From contig JASJOS010000004.1 of NCBI GenBank assembly GCA_030068525.1, positions 310,001-374,000 on the forward strand: 64,000 bases of DNA, in the 5' to 3' direction. The notes beneath the pieces are model-generated. The model ran no database searches, had not been told where the DNA came from, and saw only the letters and a list, made by a program, of their open reading frames with translations. The stretch is from Xanthocytophaga flava (GTDB taxonomy: Bacteria > Bacteroidota > Bacteroidia > Cytophagales > 172606-1). Of the stretch, positions 16,420 to 25,362 are shown in pieces (position 1 is the stretch's first letter; every line of letters begins with the position of its first letter). The translations under genes were made by a program, and so were the position numbers.

Positions 16420-17845
16420 TCTTCATACACTTTTTGAAATATTCCATAATAATATTTCTATCTGCCCTTCCAAAAAGCAGAAAATGATGACTTCAAAAAA
16501 TGCGATCAGAAAACTAATCAAAGAAACATTTGAAGAATTACATTCTGAATATAAGCCATATTTTTATATTCAGGGATCGTACAAACATGGTTCAAGTACA
16601 AGGACAGAAGATGATTGGTGTGATTTAGATGATGGAGTTTATTTCCTTTGTACTCCAGATGTAACCCCAACAACTCTTCAGAAATGGATACTGGAGGCGG
16701 TAGATGGCCACACTTCATTCAAAGTAGAACACAGAAAAAAATGTATTCGGGTTATTTTCTCAGCAAAATATCACATAGATATTCCAGTATACTATCTAGC
16801 TCCTGGAGATGAACACCCTTATCTTGCTGTAAAAAATGAAGGATGGATAAAAAGTGATCCAAAAGAGTTTGTTGAATGGCTCAAAGGAAAGAAGGACAAA
16901 GAAGGTCAACTAGTCCGTATAATCAAATATCTTAAAGCCTGGTGTGATTATCAATATTTTAAAATGCCTAGCGGACTTTGTATGAGTGTCTTAGCCGCAA
17001 ATCATATTTGCTACAATAAGCGAGATGACTTGGCATTATTAAACACGCTTAAAGCTATTCAGGAGGAGGTAGATGATCAAAAGTTCTTAGGTGCGTACTG
17101 GCAATGTAAAATGCCCACCACTCCTAAAGATGATTTATTCGAAAAGTATACTGAGACGGTCAAAAAAAACTTTCTCCAAGCACTTGATGATTTGATTGAG
17201 GACGGAGAAGAAGCTATCTCTACTAAATCTGAAGAAGAGGCGGTTGATTTATGGGCAGAGAATTTAGGAACCAGATTTCCAGAGATAGAAATAAAAGAAA
17301 AACTGGAAAGCCTACGACAGAACAGCCAAATTATTTCATCAGGTATAGCTTATACCTCTTCTGACTTTAAAGTTGGTGTTCAATCTATAGGCGTTAAAAA
17401 TCAACCTCATCAATTTTTCAGATCAGCAGGACATGCATTGCCAAAAGCAGAACATATAAATGCCATTGAACAATATAGTTTGATCAGGCAAAAAATATTT
17501 CTGATAGCAAGCTTTCCTGCCTTTCAATGTATAATCAAAGGCAATAAGCTAATCTGCAAAGCAATAATTAAGCCTTTGAACTTCTGCCAATCTTATCAGA
17601 TACGAATTGAGTACCAAGCAGGTTATACTCCCAAAGTATTCATAGAAGATCCTTTGATTGAGTATAATTCAGAGATACATGTTCATGCAGATAATAGCCT
17701 TTGTCTTCATCACCCAAGTGATCTAGACTGGAAATTACCAACCAAAATCTCAGAGTGGATTGTTCCTTGGATTGTAGAATGGTTAGTTTTTTATGAATTA
17801 TGGAAATTAACTGGTAAATGGGAAGGCCGAGAATATATTCACTAA
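16412..17845 (+). CDS. CBASS CD-NTase fused to an E2-like domain
   Basis: A 477-residue fusion. Residues 1 to ~295 form a CD-NTase (cGAS/DncV-like nucleotidyltransferase): the QGSYKHGS segment at 54-61, metal-binding Asp71 and Asp73 in DLDDGVYF, a third Asp at 123 (HIDIPVYYL), and the closing GTRFPEI near 286-292. The C-terminal ~110 residues match the E2 (Ubc-like) proteins of type II-short CBASS: PKVFIEDP near 407, a candidate catalytic Cys431 in SLCLHHP, Trp440, and the distinctive end IVPWIVEWLVFYELW followed by TGKWEG. In known systems the E2 is usually a separate gene that modifies and primes the synthase. Here no separate E2, E1 or protease gene exists. The enzyme should make the cyclic nucleotide that activates the patatin. 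A strong terminator follows. Confidence 0.92.
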   Translation: MANLHTLFEIFHNNISICPSKKQKMMTSKNAIRKLIKETFEELHSEYKPYFYIQGSYKHGSSTRTEDDWCDLDDGVYFLCTPDVTPTTLQKWILEAVDGHTSFKVEHRKKCIRVIFSAKYHIDIPVYYLAPGDEHPYLAVKNEGWIKSDPKEFVEWLKGKKDKEGQLVRIIKYLKAWCDYQYFKMPSGLCMSVLAANHICYNKRDDLALLNTLKAIQEEVDDQKFLGAYWQCKMPTTPKDDLFEKYTETVKKNFLQALDDLIEDGEEAISTKSEEEAVDLWAENLGTRFPEIEIKEKLESLRQNSQIISSGIAYTSSDFKVGVQSIGVKNQPHQFFRSAGHALPKAEHINAIEQYSLIRQKIFLIASFPAFQCIIKGNKLICKAIIKPLNFCQSYQIRIEYQAGYTPKVFIEDPLIEYNSEIHVHADNSLCLHHPSDLDWKLPTKISEWIVPWIVEWLVFYELWKLTGKWEGREYIH

Positions 17846-17860
17846 TCAGGTAATTCAGAC

Positions 17861-17891
17861 AAAACAGCTACCAAACTCAGGTAGCTGTTTT
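17861..17891 (+). terminator. Terminator of the CBASS operon
   Basis: A perfect 12-bp stem, AAAACAGCTACC (17861-17872) and GGTAGCTGTTTT (17880-17891), lies 16 bp after the CD-NTase stop and is closed by a 7-nt loop. The T-run is part of the right arm. Confidence 0.85.
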
Positions 17892-17941
17892 ATAATTGAT
17901 AACAATCTAAATCTCATCAGAAAAGGCTTGCTTTTACTACT

Positions 17942-17998
17942 CTCGTACAGACTTCTCATCTTCTGTAAAGAATCAATACATATTGACCTGATAAGGTA
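17942..17998 (-). pseudogene. Decayed fragment of an XRE regulator 3' end
   Basis: About 29 bp (around 17964-17992) match the 3' part of the XRE gene at 26223 with about seven changes. The translation YQVNMY-stop-FFTEDE corresponds to the regulator's YQANVHWLFTGVGE. It is a short, broken remnant. Confidence 0.5.
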
Positions 17999-18078
17999 AC
18001 ATGAGAGCTAGGAACAATCATTTCTATTACTTCCTGAAAAGAAAGTCCTGTATATTGCCAGGAAAAAATCATTGCCCA

Positions 18079-19464
18079 ATGGATAAACTAACAGACAAGG
18101 AAAATATACTGAGGCTGCTACGATCTCGGGATCAGGGTAACATTGAACTAGGATTAGCATTGGCAAAATCAACGGCTACAGATATTCAATCGTTTGTTGG
18201 GGATATTAACCAATTGTATCAGGCTAAGCATGGGTTTTCAAAAGCAGACTTAGCTGAAAAGATAGTAGATATCTATACTATGGAAGAATTTACGATCCAT
18301 AAAAACGTGGTTCTTGTAGAGGAATTCTGGAACCTGGATCAACTGATTACTCTACATATATCTGCTCTCATAGAGAGATTACCCATTGAATTTACCAGAC
18401 TTGTTAAGCTAAAGGAATTGAATATTCTAGATAACCATCTGACTTGTTTGCCTTCCGAAATAGGTAATATGGTTGGCTTAACAACCTTACGTCTGAATAA
18501 TAACAAACTAACTACGCTACCTCCTGAAATTGGTAAACTTAGGAATTTGGTAAACTTGATTTTGGATGAAAACCAGATTTCGAGTCTACCTGGAGAAGTA
18601 GCCAGTCTGACTGAATTGCGTTGTTTGAGTTTGGGAAGAAATGGGATGACCGAATTACCCCTGGAAGTAACTGAAATCATTAATTTGGAGAGATTGTATG
18701 TAGAGGAAAACCAATTGAAGACGTTGCCTTCTCAGATTGGAAACATGATTTCCCTTAAAGAGTTTGATCTAACACATAATCCCTTGGAATCACTACCAGA
18801 AGAAATTGGACACTTAACCAATCTTACAGAATTACTCCTAAGATACAACAAACTACAATCGCTCCCTCGTAGTATTGGTAATCTGACCTCATTAAGAACA
18901 TTGAATGTAAACAATAGTCAACTTACACATTTACCTGATGAAATTTGCAACTTACCCAATCTCACAGAATTGGATATAGACTACAATGAACTTACAAGCC
19001 TTCCTGATGAAATAGGTAACTTATCCAATTTAACAGAGTTCTCTGTTATCGCTACTAAACTTACTACCTTGCCTGCTAGCATTGGTAAGCTAACTATATC
19101 TCATTCAATTTCCTTTCTTCACAACAAACTTATGAGCCTTCCACCTGAAATAAGCTTATTAAAAGTAAAAAGTATGTTTTTACTTTCCAATCAACTAACC
19201 AACTTACCGAAAGAAGTTGCTCAAATGATCAACCTTGAAATAGTAGATTTAGAAGACAACCAGTTTTCAGAATTTCCAATGGCAGTTCTGGCGCTAAGTA
19301 ACTTAAAGGCTTTACGATTAAATAAAAATCCATTGAAAACCATTCCATCTGAAATCTCCAGGCTTCAATCACTCAAAGAGTTAAATTTATTCGATACATT
19401 ACTAGATAAAGAGACAAAGGCAAATGTTAAAACATGGTTGCCTAATTGTCAGATTCATTTTTAG
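18079..19464 (+). CDS. Leucine-rich-repeat protein
   Basis: A 461-residue protein from the ATG at 18079. An earlier in-frame start at 18001 is disfavoured because the relative at 36064 begins with the same kind of segment (MDKLTDKENILRLLRS against METDKLIQLFES) and because 18001 lies beside a pseudogene remnant. A ~95-residue N-terminal helical region precedes about fifteen 23-residue LRRs (LxxLxLxxNxLxxLPxEI) that run to the end. There is no signal peptide or catalytic domain. It is a cytoplasmic protein-binding scaffold by inference and is transcribed separately from the CBASS operon, after the terminator at 17891. Confidence 0.87.
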   Translation: MDKLTDKENILRLLRSRDQGNIELGLALAKSTATDIQSFVGDINQLYQAKHGFSKADLAEKIVDIYTMEEFTIHKNVVLVEEFWNLDQLITLHISALIERLPIEFTRLVKLKELNILDNHLTCLPSEIGNMVGLTTLRLNNNKLTTLPPEIGKLRNLVNLILDENQISSLPGEVASLTELRCLSLGRNGMTELPLEVTEIINLERLYVEENQLKTLPSQIGNMISLKEFDLTHNPLESLPEEIGHLTNLTELLLRYNKLQSLPRSIGNLTSLRTLNVNNSQLTHLPDEICNLPNLTELDIDYNELTSLPDEIGNLSNLTEFSVIATKLTTLPASIGKLTISHSISFLHNKLMSLPPEISLLKVKSMFLLSNQLTNLPKEVAQMINLEIVDLEDNQFSEFPMAVLALSNLKALRLNKNPLKTIPSEISRLQSLKELNLFDTLLDKETKANVKTWLPNCQIHF

Positions 19465-19541
19465 TCATGAAGGGAAACCACTAGCAGGTTTGCCTTTATA
19501 ATTTATTGCTCATCTCAACACCAGCTCCTCAAATACACATC

Positions 19542-20450
19542 TCAATTCGACTTTCTATACTCTTGTGGTGTCATTCCAGTTTTGCTTTTGAAGAGGCGAC
19601 TAAAGTAATGGGGATAGTTGAATCCTAGGCTATAGGCAATTCCACTAACAGGTTCGGTCTCACTCAACAATAATGTTTTCGCTTTTTCGATGATAAAGTT
19701 ATTGATTTGATCTTTGGCACTGTATCCGGTTTCTTTTTTCAAAAGATCACTCAAATAATTCCCCGAAAGATGAATCTTATCTGAAAAATACTCGATTGTG
19801 GGTATCCCCATTTCGGTAAACTTCCCCCCTTTGTAATAGCTGTTCAACAAGGAATGGAACTGGCTGATGACATCAGAATTCTGTGCGGAACGGGTGTTGA
19901 ATTGTCGTTCATAGTATCGTTTGGACAAATTCAACAACAATTCCAGCGAGGAACAGATAACCGTTTGGCTATGATTGTCGATACGCTCCAAAATTTCCCG
20001 TTGAATCAGACTCATACAATCCGTAATTGTTTTTTGTTCTGCATCTGATAAATGCAAGGCTTCATGCACATCATAGGAAAAGAACCGGTAGTCTTCGATG
20101 GCTTGTCCCAGCGAAGTATTTCGAATTAAATCGGGATGAAAAAATAACATCCATCCCTGAATCTCATTCAGCGCTTGCGATTTCATTACAGACTGCACCT
20201 GATTGGGAGCTGTAAAAATCAAGACACCTTCATGAAAGTCATACGAATTTCTTCCATACTGCAATCCGCAACTTTTATCTTTCAACGCAATGGAATACAA
20301 TTCAGAGGTGTACTTTACACCTACAAATCTTGCCGGAATTTCCCATTTTGACACATCGATGATGCTGATCAACGGATGAGTTGGTTTGTCAAATCCAAAT
20401 ACCTCATGCAACTGGCTGATGGATCGTATGTTTTGAATTTCCTGATTCAT
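19542..20450 (-). CDS. AraC family transcriptional regulator
   Basis: A 302-residue regulator. An N-terminal cupin-like sensor region (about 20-190) precedes the double helix-turn-helix AraC DNA-binding domain (about 215-302), whose second helix-turn-helix reads SGIAYSLGFNYPHYFSRLFKSKTGMTPQEYR. It lies 22 bp downstream of an SDR gene on the same strand and is probably cotranscribed with it, so it likely controls that enzyme. It shares the N-terminal HPLISIIDVS-type motif with the regulators at 43324 and 56492, which points to one paralogous family. The inducer is unknown. Confidence 0.93.
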   Translation of the reverse strand: MNQEIQNIRSISQLHEVFGFDKPTHPLISIIDVSKWEIPARFVGVKYTSELYSIALKDKSCGLQYGRNSYDFHEGVLIFTAPNQVQSVMKSQALNEIQGWMLFFHPDLIRNTSLGQAIEDYRFFSYDVHEALHLSDAEQKTITDCMSLIQREILERIDNHSQTVICSSLELLLNLSKRYYERQFNTRSAQNSDVISQFHSLLNSYYKGGKFTEMGIPTIEYFSDKIHLSGNYLSDLLKKETGYSAKDQINNFIIEKAKTLLLSETEPVSGIAYSLGFNYPHYFSRLFKSKTGMTPQEYRKSN

Positions 20451-20472
20451 TTTTTCGGAATGCTATTGGTTT

Positions 20473-21291
20473 TTAGTTAACCTGGCTCATGATCATTCTG
20501 TCAAAAAATTTATCTCCAAACCATTTTCGGATAGCGATGGCAGGTTTTGCCATATAGCCTTTTACATACCGGGTTTTTGGCTTTTTGTCGGTTGCTGCTT
20601 TGGCAATGGTTTTGCCCAAAATTTCTACATCTGTTAATTGGTTTCCACTATACGTTTTCCTGGTAACCTGTGCCGCCTTATTGGCAAAGTCTGCATACGC
20701 ACCATTTCCTGAGGTTTTCTCCAGGTTATCAGCGGCAATGATTCCCCAGGGTGTTTTTATCCCTCCGGGTTCTACTATTACCACATCAATTCCAAACGCT
20801 TTCACTTCCAGTCGCAAACAGTCGCTCCAACCTTCTACGGCATGTTTGGTCGCATGATACCAGGCACCCATCGGGGTATAGATTTTACCTCCCATAGAAG
20901 AGATATTAACAATTCTTCCATAGCTATGTTTGCGCATACTGGGCAATACCAATTGGGTCAGTCTGGCCATACCAAACAAGTTTACTTCAAACTGTCGGCG
21001 GGCTTCTTCAAGCGGTACATCCTCTACGGCTCCATACGAACCATAGCCGGCATTGTTTATCAAAATGTCTATTCTACCTTCCTTTTTCAGAATAGTGTCC
21101 ACAGCATTAAAGATCGAATCTTCGTTGGTCAAATCTAACGAAACTATCCCTATTCCTTTTGCTTTCAGATCATTCATTTCTTCCATCCGTCTGGCGGCTC
21201 CATATACGATATATCCTTGACTATGAAGTATGTGGGCTGTGGATTTGCCCATGCCTGAACTTGCTCCGGTAATTAATGCTACTTTTTGCAT
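20473..21291 (-). CDS. SDR family oxidoreductase
   Basis: A 272-residue classical short-chain dehydrogenase. The cofactor motif TGASSGMG lies at 8-15, NNAG at 79-82, the catalytic Ser in NISSMGG near 131-132, and YxxxK at Tyr145 and Lys149. The post-active-site PGG segment (VEPGGIKTPW) and the extended C-terminus are like those of 17beta-hydroxysteroid dehydrogenase-type or retinol-dehydrogenase-type SDRs. It is the first gene of a two-gene unit with the AraC regulator 22 bp downstream. Substrate unknown. Confidence 0.94.
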   Translation of the reverse strand: MQKVALITGASSGMGKSTAHILHSQGYIVYGAARRMEEMNDLKAKGIGIVSLDLTNEDSIFNAVDTILKKEGRIDILINNAGYGSYGAVEDVPLEEARRQFEVNLFGMARLTQLVLPSMRKHSYGRIVNISSMGGKIYTPMGAWYHATKHAVEGWSDCLRLEVKAFGIDVVIVEPGGIKTPWGIIAADNLEKTSGNGAYADFANKAAQVTRKTYSGNQLTDVEILGKTIAKAATDKKPKTRYVKGYMAKPAIAIRKWFGDKFFDRMIMSQVN

Positions 21292-21399
21292 GATTTCTAC
21301 ATTTTATTAGTGTGATGAATTATTTACACTACAAAGGTAGATCAACCTGCTGGCTTGCATTAACACACGATCAGGAAGGTATAACACAATTTACGGTTT

Positions 21400-21743
21400 A
21401 TCTTACAAAATCAGAGCCTATGCTTTTAAAAGTATGGGTTTAGGGTAATTTTTGAGAAATGGTTCTTTCTGAGTTTGTTTATTGTTCCAAACATCACTCT
21501 TCTTGCGGCTCCTTCATTTTTTGCTTGCCCAAAAAACGAAGCAAAAAAGGGCACCTTTTCCCGATCCTCCCGCCCACAGGCCAAAGGCCAACCTCGCGGG
21601 AAAAGGATTGCCTACGCACCTATACGACCGCACACGATTGAAGTGGACTTCGCTCTCTTTGTAGCTTAATATTTTACTATATTATTTTACTATAGATTAT
21701 GCTTCCAATATAAAATTATTTTTCTCAAAGTTCTGGATGACTT
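21400..21743 (+). mobile_element. MITE-like repeat family A, copy 3
   Basis: The core of the family is well kept (GCTTGCCCAAAAAACGAAG around 21526, GGCCAAAGGCCAACCTCGCGG around 21579-21599) and the right end is TTCTGGATGAC. The left terminal ATGAGTCATCC is no longer recognisable, so this copy is degraded. Open frames across it are not genes. Confidence 0.65.
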
Positions 21744-21869
21744 TCTTCCTCTGCGCAAATAGGCTGCGCTTTGCCATTTTCTTTTTGCACTTTAGTCAAC
21801 TATCAGGTCAGGTATTTACCCGTTTTTACGTCTTCCTTTAGACATAATTTCAGTGCTAACAACTTCCTA

Positions 21870-22547
21870 ATGGATACATTCAGACTCAGGTTTTCAATTC
21901 AGAAACTGGTTCCTTCAAAAGCTTATTTACAGGCAGGCAAGCCCCACGATATGTGGACAAGCCAATATATCAAATGGCGTTTTGTCAAAGAAAAAGATGC
22001 GAATCAATCCATTGAAAGCTTTCTTGAAGAACTGACAGAACTTAAAAAAGATACAAAGCACGACTTCAGATTACGTATTGAGTATATCATCAATGGAAAG
22101 TATCTGGATCAGGTAATCAAACACCGAAACAAGGAAAACAAGTATGATCTCTTCTTTGAAGGCCTATTCAGTTCCTTTGAATTTGTAGAATTATACAAAT
22201 CCTACAATTGGGGTTTATTCCTGATAAAACGTTTTATGGGTGAGCCTCTTATTATTGAGGATGTATATCAACTATATTACCCTCACATACAGAAGGAACC
22301 ATTCCCTGTGAATGAAAGAGTGAGAGAATGGTTTATGGAGGAACAGGAATGCGGAGTACAGATCTTTTGTTATGGAGATAGAATATATGGCAGCTGGGAT
22401 GTAGACATTACCAGAAGAGAAAATACTATTATCTGGGATCATCCAGATCTTGGAAAGTTCTACTTTGATGCACAACTATACGAGCAAAGCCTGGCAGAAT
22501 ATAAAGCATACCTGGAAAGAAAAGTAAATAAACCTGCCAATACATAG
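21870..22547 (+). CDS. Hypothetical protein
   Basis: A 225-residue soluble protein from the ATG at 21870. The frame could extend to 21771, but that part lies next to repeat family A and encodes no domain-like sequence. It is rich in Tyr, Phe, Trp and Glu, with a mixed alpha/beta look, no signal peptide and no catalytic motif. No family is recognised. It is transcribed in the same direction as the secreted paralogues that follow, 62 bp upstream of the first, so cotranscription is possible. Confidence 0.7.
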   Translation: MDTFRLRFSIQKLVPSKAYLQAGKPHDMWTSQYIKWRFVKEKDANQSIESFLEELTELKKDTKHDFRLRIEYIINGKYLDQVIKHRNKENKYDLFFEGLFSSFEFVELYKSYNWGLFLIKRFMGEPLIIEDVYQLYYPHIQKEPFPVNERVREWFMEEQECGVQIFCYGDRIYGSWDVDITRRENTIIWDHPDLGKFYFDAQLYEQSLAEYKAYLERKVNKPANT

Positions 22548-22609
22548 ATTGCATCCTCTAACTATAGTATTTTTGCACACAGGTTTACTATTATATCATT
22601 AACTAAACT

Positions 22610-23776
22610 ATGACCAAGTTTCTACCCTATTGCATTTTACTTTTCTTATTACACGTTATTTCTTATGCTCAGATATCAATTGGATTTGATAAAACGTATA
22701 GTTTTGGCAGAGAAAAAATAAAAGATTTTACAAATGAAGAACTAGGAAAAATAAAATCTAAAACACTGGTGTTTTTCTATAGAAAGTCTGATGAAAGCAC
22801 CTTACCTGAATTAGAAAAAGCCTTGACATCTGTATGGACTGCTACGCCATTGAAACTAGTCCCTTTTTCTGAAGCAGAATCATATCTGAACCAACCCAAT
22901 TACTTTTATGTGAGTATCACTACTTTCATCAACGGAAGCAATACTCCAAACAGCAAAAAAATTGATAGATGGTATCTTCTTCTTGACTTTTGGATAAATG
23001 AAGCTCAGGAAAAAGCACCTAAAAAAAGCTTTGCTACTATTTATTTGTCTACTGGTTCGGGTATCCCTGCTACCATGATTGTCAATGGAACCCCTTCTAA
23101 TCCTACTTATAGCCGTCCTTTTACACCTAGTTATGGTCCTTATGCAACCAAAGCAGGAACGTACTATCCTGCAGGCTATTTTGGTGGAGATGAAATAATT
23201 GATCTGACATATAAAATAAAGGCTAATAAGTTACTGGTAAAAGAGAAAAAGATACCAGCAACTGATCAATATTATACCTATTTATACAGTGATTCTCCTA
23301 TTCTTAACTGGAACATTCCAGATTTGAAGGCTTATTTTGCTGTAGTAAACGACTATTTGGTTAGAGGAAAAGGGAGAACATTTGTCAATGAAGAAAATGA
23401 TACGAATGAGTTACAGAAATTAGAAAACAACACATTGATTATTCCTGACTATGCTTTTCTTGAACTTATCAGACCAACCAAAGACACTCTTGAGTATGTA
23501 CAAGTCAGTGAAAACGAACGAAACAAAACGCTTTCCACCTATCCATATCCCTATAAAATCTTAAATGAGGATCAGTTGACAAAAGCCATTATAGATTCGT
23601 CCAAAACCACTTACTATCTCATGCATATTGTCAATAATTCTAAACTGGTTGCAATTGTCAATAGTAAAACCGGGAAAATTATCTATACCAAAGCCAGGGT
23701 TATTACAAGTGGTGAACATCTCAGAGAAAAGGATATGATTCTTCTGAAAGAAACTATAGATGGAGAGAGGAAATAA
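22610..23776 (+). CDS. Secreted hypothetical protein, tandem paralogue 1
   Basis: A 388-residue protein with a signal peptide (about 1-20, ending VISYAQ) and no other membrane segment. It is clearly paralogous to the protein at 24127-25269: the two share KSKTLVFFYRKSDES, PELEKALTSVW, LREKDMILLKETI and GERK at the C-terminus, in the same order along the whole length. No known domain is recognised. The expected location is the periplasm or outside the cell. A perfect 15-bp terminator follows, so the copies are probably separate transcripts. Confidence 0.82.
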   Translation: MTKFLPYCILLFLLHVISYAQISIGFDKTYSFGREKIKDFTNEELGKIKSKTLVFFYRKSDESTLPELEKALTSVWTATPLKLVPFSEAESYLNQPNYFYVSITTFINGSNTPNSKKIDRWYLLLDFWINEAQEKAPKKSFATIYLSTGSGIPATMIVNGTPSNPTYSRPFTPSYGPYATKAGTYYPAGYFGGDEIIDLTYKIKANKLLVKEKKIPATDQYYTYLYSDSPILNWNIPDLKAYFAVVNDYLVRGKGRTFVNEENDTNELQKLENNTLIIPDYAFLELIRPTKDTLEYVQVSENERNKTLSTYPYPYKILNEDQLTKAIIDSSKTTYYLMHIVNNSKLVAIVNSKTGKIIYTKARVITSGEHLREKDMILLKETIDGERK

Positions 23777-23792
23777 GGATTATTGAAAAAAT

Positions 23793-23834
23793 AAACCAGA
23801 AAGGCAGGTATCATACATCTGCCTTTCTGGTTTT
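23793..23834 (+). terminator. Rho-independent terminator
   Basis: A perfect 15-bp stem (AAACCAGAAAGGCAG, 23793-23807, and its complement at 23819-23833) with an 11-nt loop and a following T-run lies 17 bp after the stop of the first secreted paralogue. Confidence 0.88.
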
Positions 23835-23879
23835 ATAGTAATAACATAGTCTGAGAAAAACCAGACATGAATTATACTC

Positions 23880-24004
23880 CCTTCATCACTGGCTCACCAA
23901 CTCTCGTAAAGAATCAATGCTGACGTGATAGGTGGCGTGCGGCCACCACAGGAAGAAGCAACTCGGTAGCTGGTAACCGCTTTAGAGGAAGGTAGAGGAA
24001 CAAC
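23880..24004 (-). pseudogene. Decayed XRE regulator fragment between the secreted paralogues
   Basis: The reverse strand reads GYQLPSCFFLWWPHATYHV, then SIDSLRELVS and a stop, which matches the end of the XRE protein at 26223 (GHQLPSCFFLWCLHAIYQA). Only this ~35-codon 3' segment is alignable, and no start or helix-turn-helix part remains. Confidence 0.7.
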
Positions 24005-24126
24005 GTCCCGCATAAGAATACCTCACGAATTAACATCAAAAAAATGCAGATGTATGATAAGTCTAAAAATATAGAGTCAGACTAGTACTTATCTGAATAC
24101 TTTTACGGGTATTTTAATTACTATAT

Positions 24127-25269
24127 ATGCTGAAGTTTTTACCCTTTTATTTCCTGCTTTTCTTCTTCCAATCCATTTCCCATGCCCAGGTTTCCATGGG
24201 AGTTAACAGACAATACGTGTTAGGAAGAGAGAGAATGACTGATTTTCCAATAGAAGATCTCACAGATATAAAATCTACCACACTGGTATTTTTCTACAGA
24301 AAAGCAGATGAGAGTATTCTACCTGAATTAGAAAAAGCCCTGACATCTGTATGGAAGGTTACACCCTTGAAACTGGTACCGTATTCTCAGGCAGACAAGT
24401 ATCTGAATGAGCCTAATTACTCCTATGCCAGTATTAGTACCTTAATCAATGGCGAATTCAGGAATAGTGCACGAGCAGGCATGTGGGAGTTGTATCTGGA
24501 CTTCTGGATAAATAAACCAGGAAAAAAAAGAACTAAAGAAAGCTTTGCCTGGGTTTATATATCCACCGGTTCTGCCATTCCTGCTGCCCATATCAAAGCT
24601 CCCGTTCGTACGGCCAGCTATGGCCCATACGTTTTCAAAGCAGGATTTTATAATCACACGGATTATTATAGAGGAGACTATATGTGTGATCTGGCTTATA
24701 GAATCAAGGGTAATGAAGAGCTGATTACGCAAAAAGAATTGCCTATGACAGATAAGTATTTTAACTATCTGTATACCTATAGCACGTTTCACAACTGGAC
24801 TATTCCTGATTTAAAAACGTATTTTTCTATAGTGAATGAGCATCTGCTCACAGGAGCAAGCCGAACATTTTGTCAGAAAGAACGGGATGACGATCAGTTG
24901 AAAAAGTTAAAAGAAACTACACTGATGATTCCTGAATATGCTTTTCTCACGCCTGATCTGGATAACAAAAGGAAAGATACATTGATATATAAGCGGACGT
25001 CTGATGCAGAAATAGAAAAAGTACTTTCGGCGTATCCATATACTACGAAAATTGTAAGCACAGAGGAACTAACAAAACTAATCCAGGATCCTTCCCGAAC
25101 TACATACTATATATCTCATGTTGTAAATGAGTATAAAACTCTGACCATTATAAACAGCAGAACCAGAAATATTATCTATTCAAACTGTCGCTATGTATCC
25201 AAAAACGAAGCTCTGAGAGAAAAGGATATGATCCTGCTGAAAGAAACGATTGCGGGAGAGAGGAAATAG
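24127..25269 (+). CDS. Secreted hypothetical protein, tandem paralogue 2
   Basis: A 380-residue protein with a signal peptide (about 1-20, ending ISHAQV). It is homologous over its full length to the protein at 22610-23776, with many identical blocks. The paralogues differ mainly in the central 140-170 region. No known domain or catalytic motif is seen. A 16-bp perfect terminator hairpin follows the stop. The two genes are separated by a decayed XRE fragment, so the duplication is probably not very recent or was followed by an insertion. Confidence 0.82.
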   Translation: MLKFLPFYFLLFFFQSISHAQVSMGVNRQYVLGRERMTDFPIEDLTDIKSTTLVFFYRKADESILPELEKALTSVWKVTPLKLVPYSQADKYLNEPNYSYASISTLINGEFRNSARAGMWELYLDFWINKPGKKRTKESFAWVYISTGSAIPAAHIKAPVRTASYGPYVFKAGFYNHTDYYRGDYMCDLAYRIKGNEELITQKELPMTDKYFNYLYTYSTFHNWTIPDLKTYFSIVNEHLLTGASRTFCQKERDDDQLKKLKETTLMIPEYAFLTPDLDNKRKDTLIYKRTSDAEIEKVLSAYPYTTKIVSTEELTKLIQDPSRTTYYISHVVNEYKTLTIINSRTRNIIYSNCRYVSKNEALREKDMILLKETIAGERK

Positions 25270-25290
25270 AGTTTTTTTGAAATATAACAC

Positions 25291-25340
25291 CAGGGAGTGA
25301 GATGTTTCATGATTCGACGATAACATCTCACTCCCTGTTA
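25291..25340 (+). terminator. Terminator after the second secreted paralogue
   Basis: The arms CAGGGAGTGAGATGTT (25291-25306) and AACATCTCACTCCCTG (25322-25337) pair perfectly, followed by TTATTTT. The inverse orientation may also terminate the facing Trp-rich repeat gene, which ends at 25363. Confidence 0.85.
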
Positions 25341-25362
25341 TTTTGTAGCTTTATCTAGTGGT

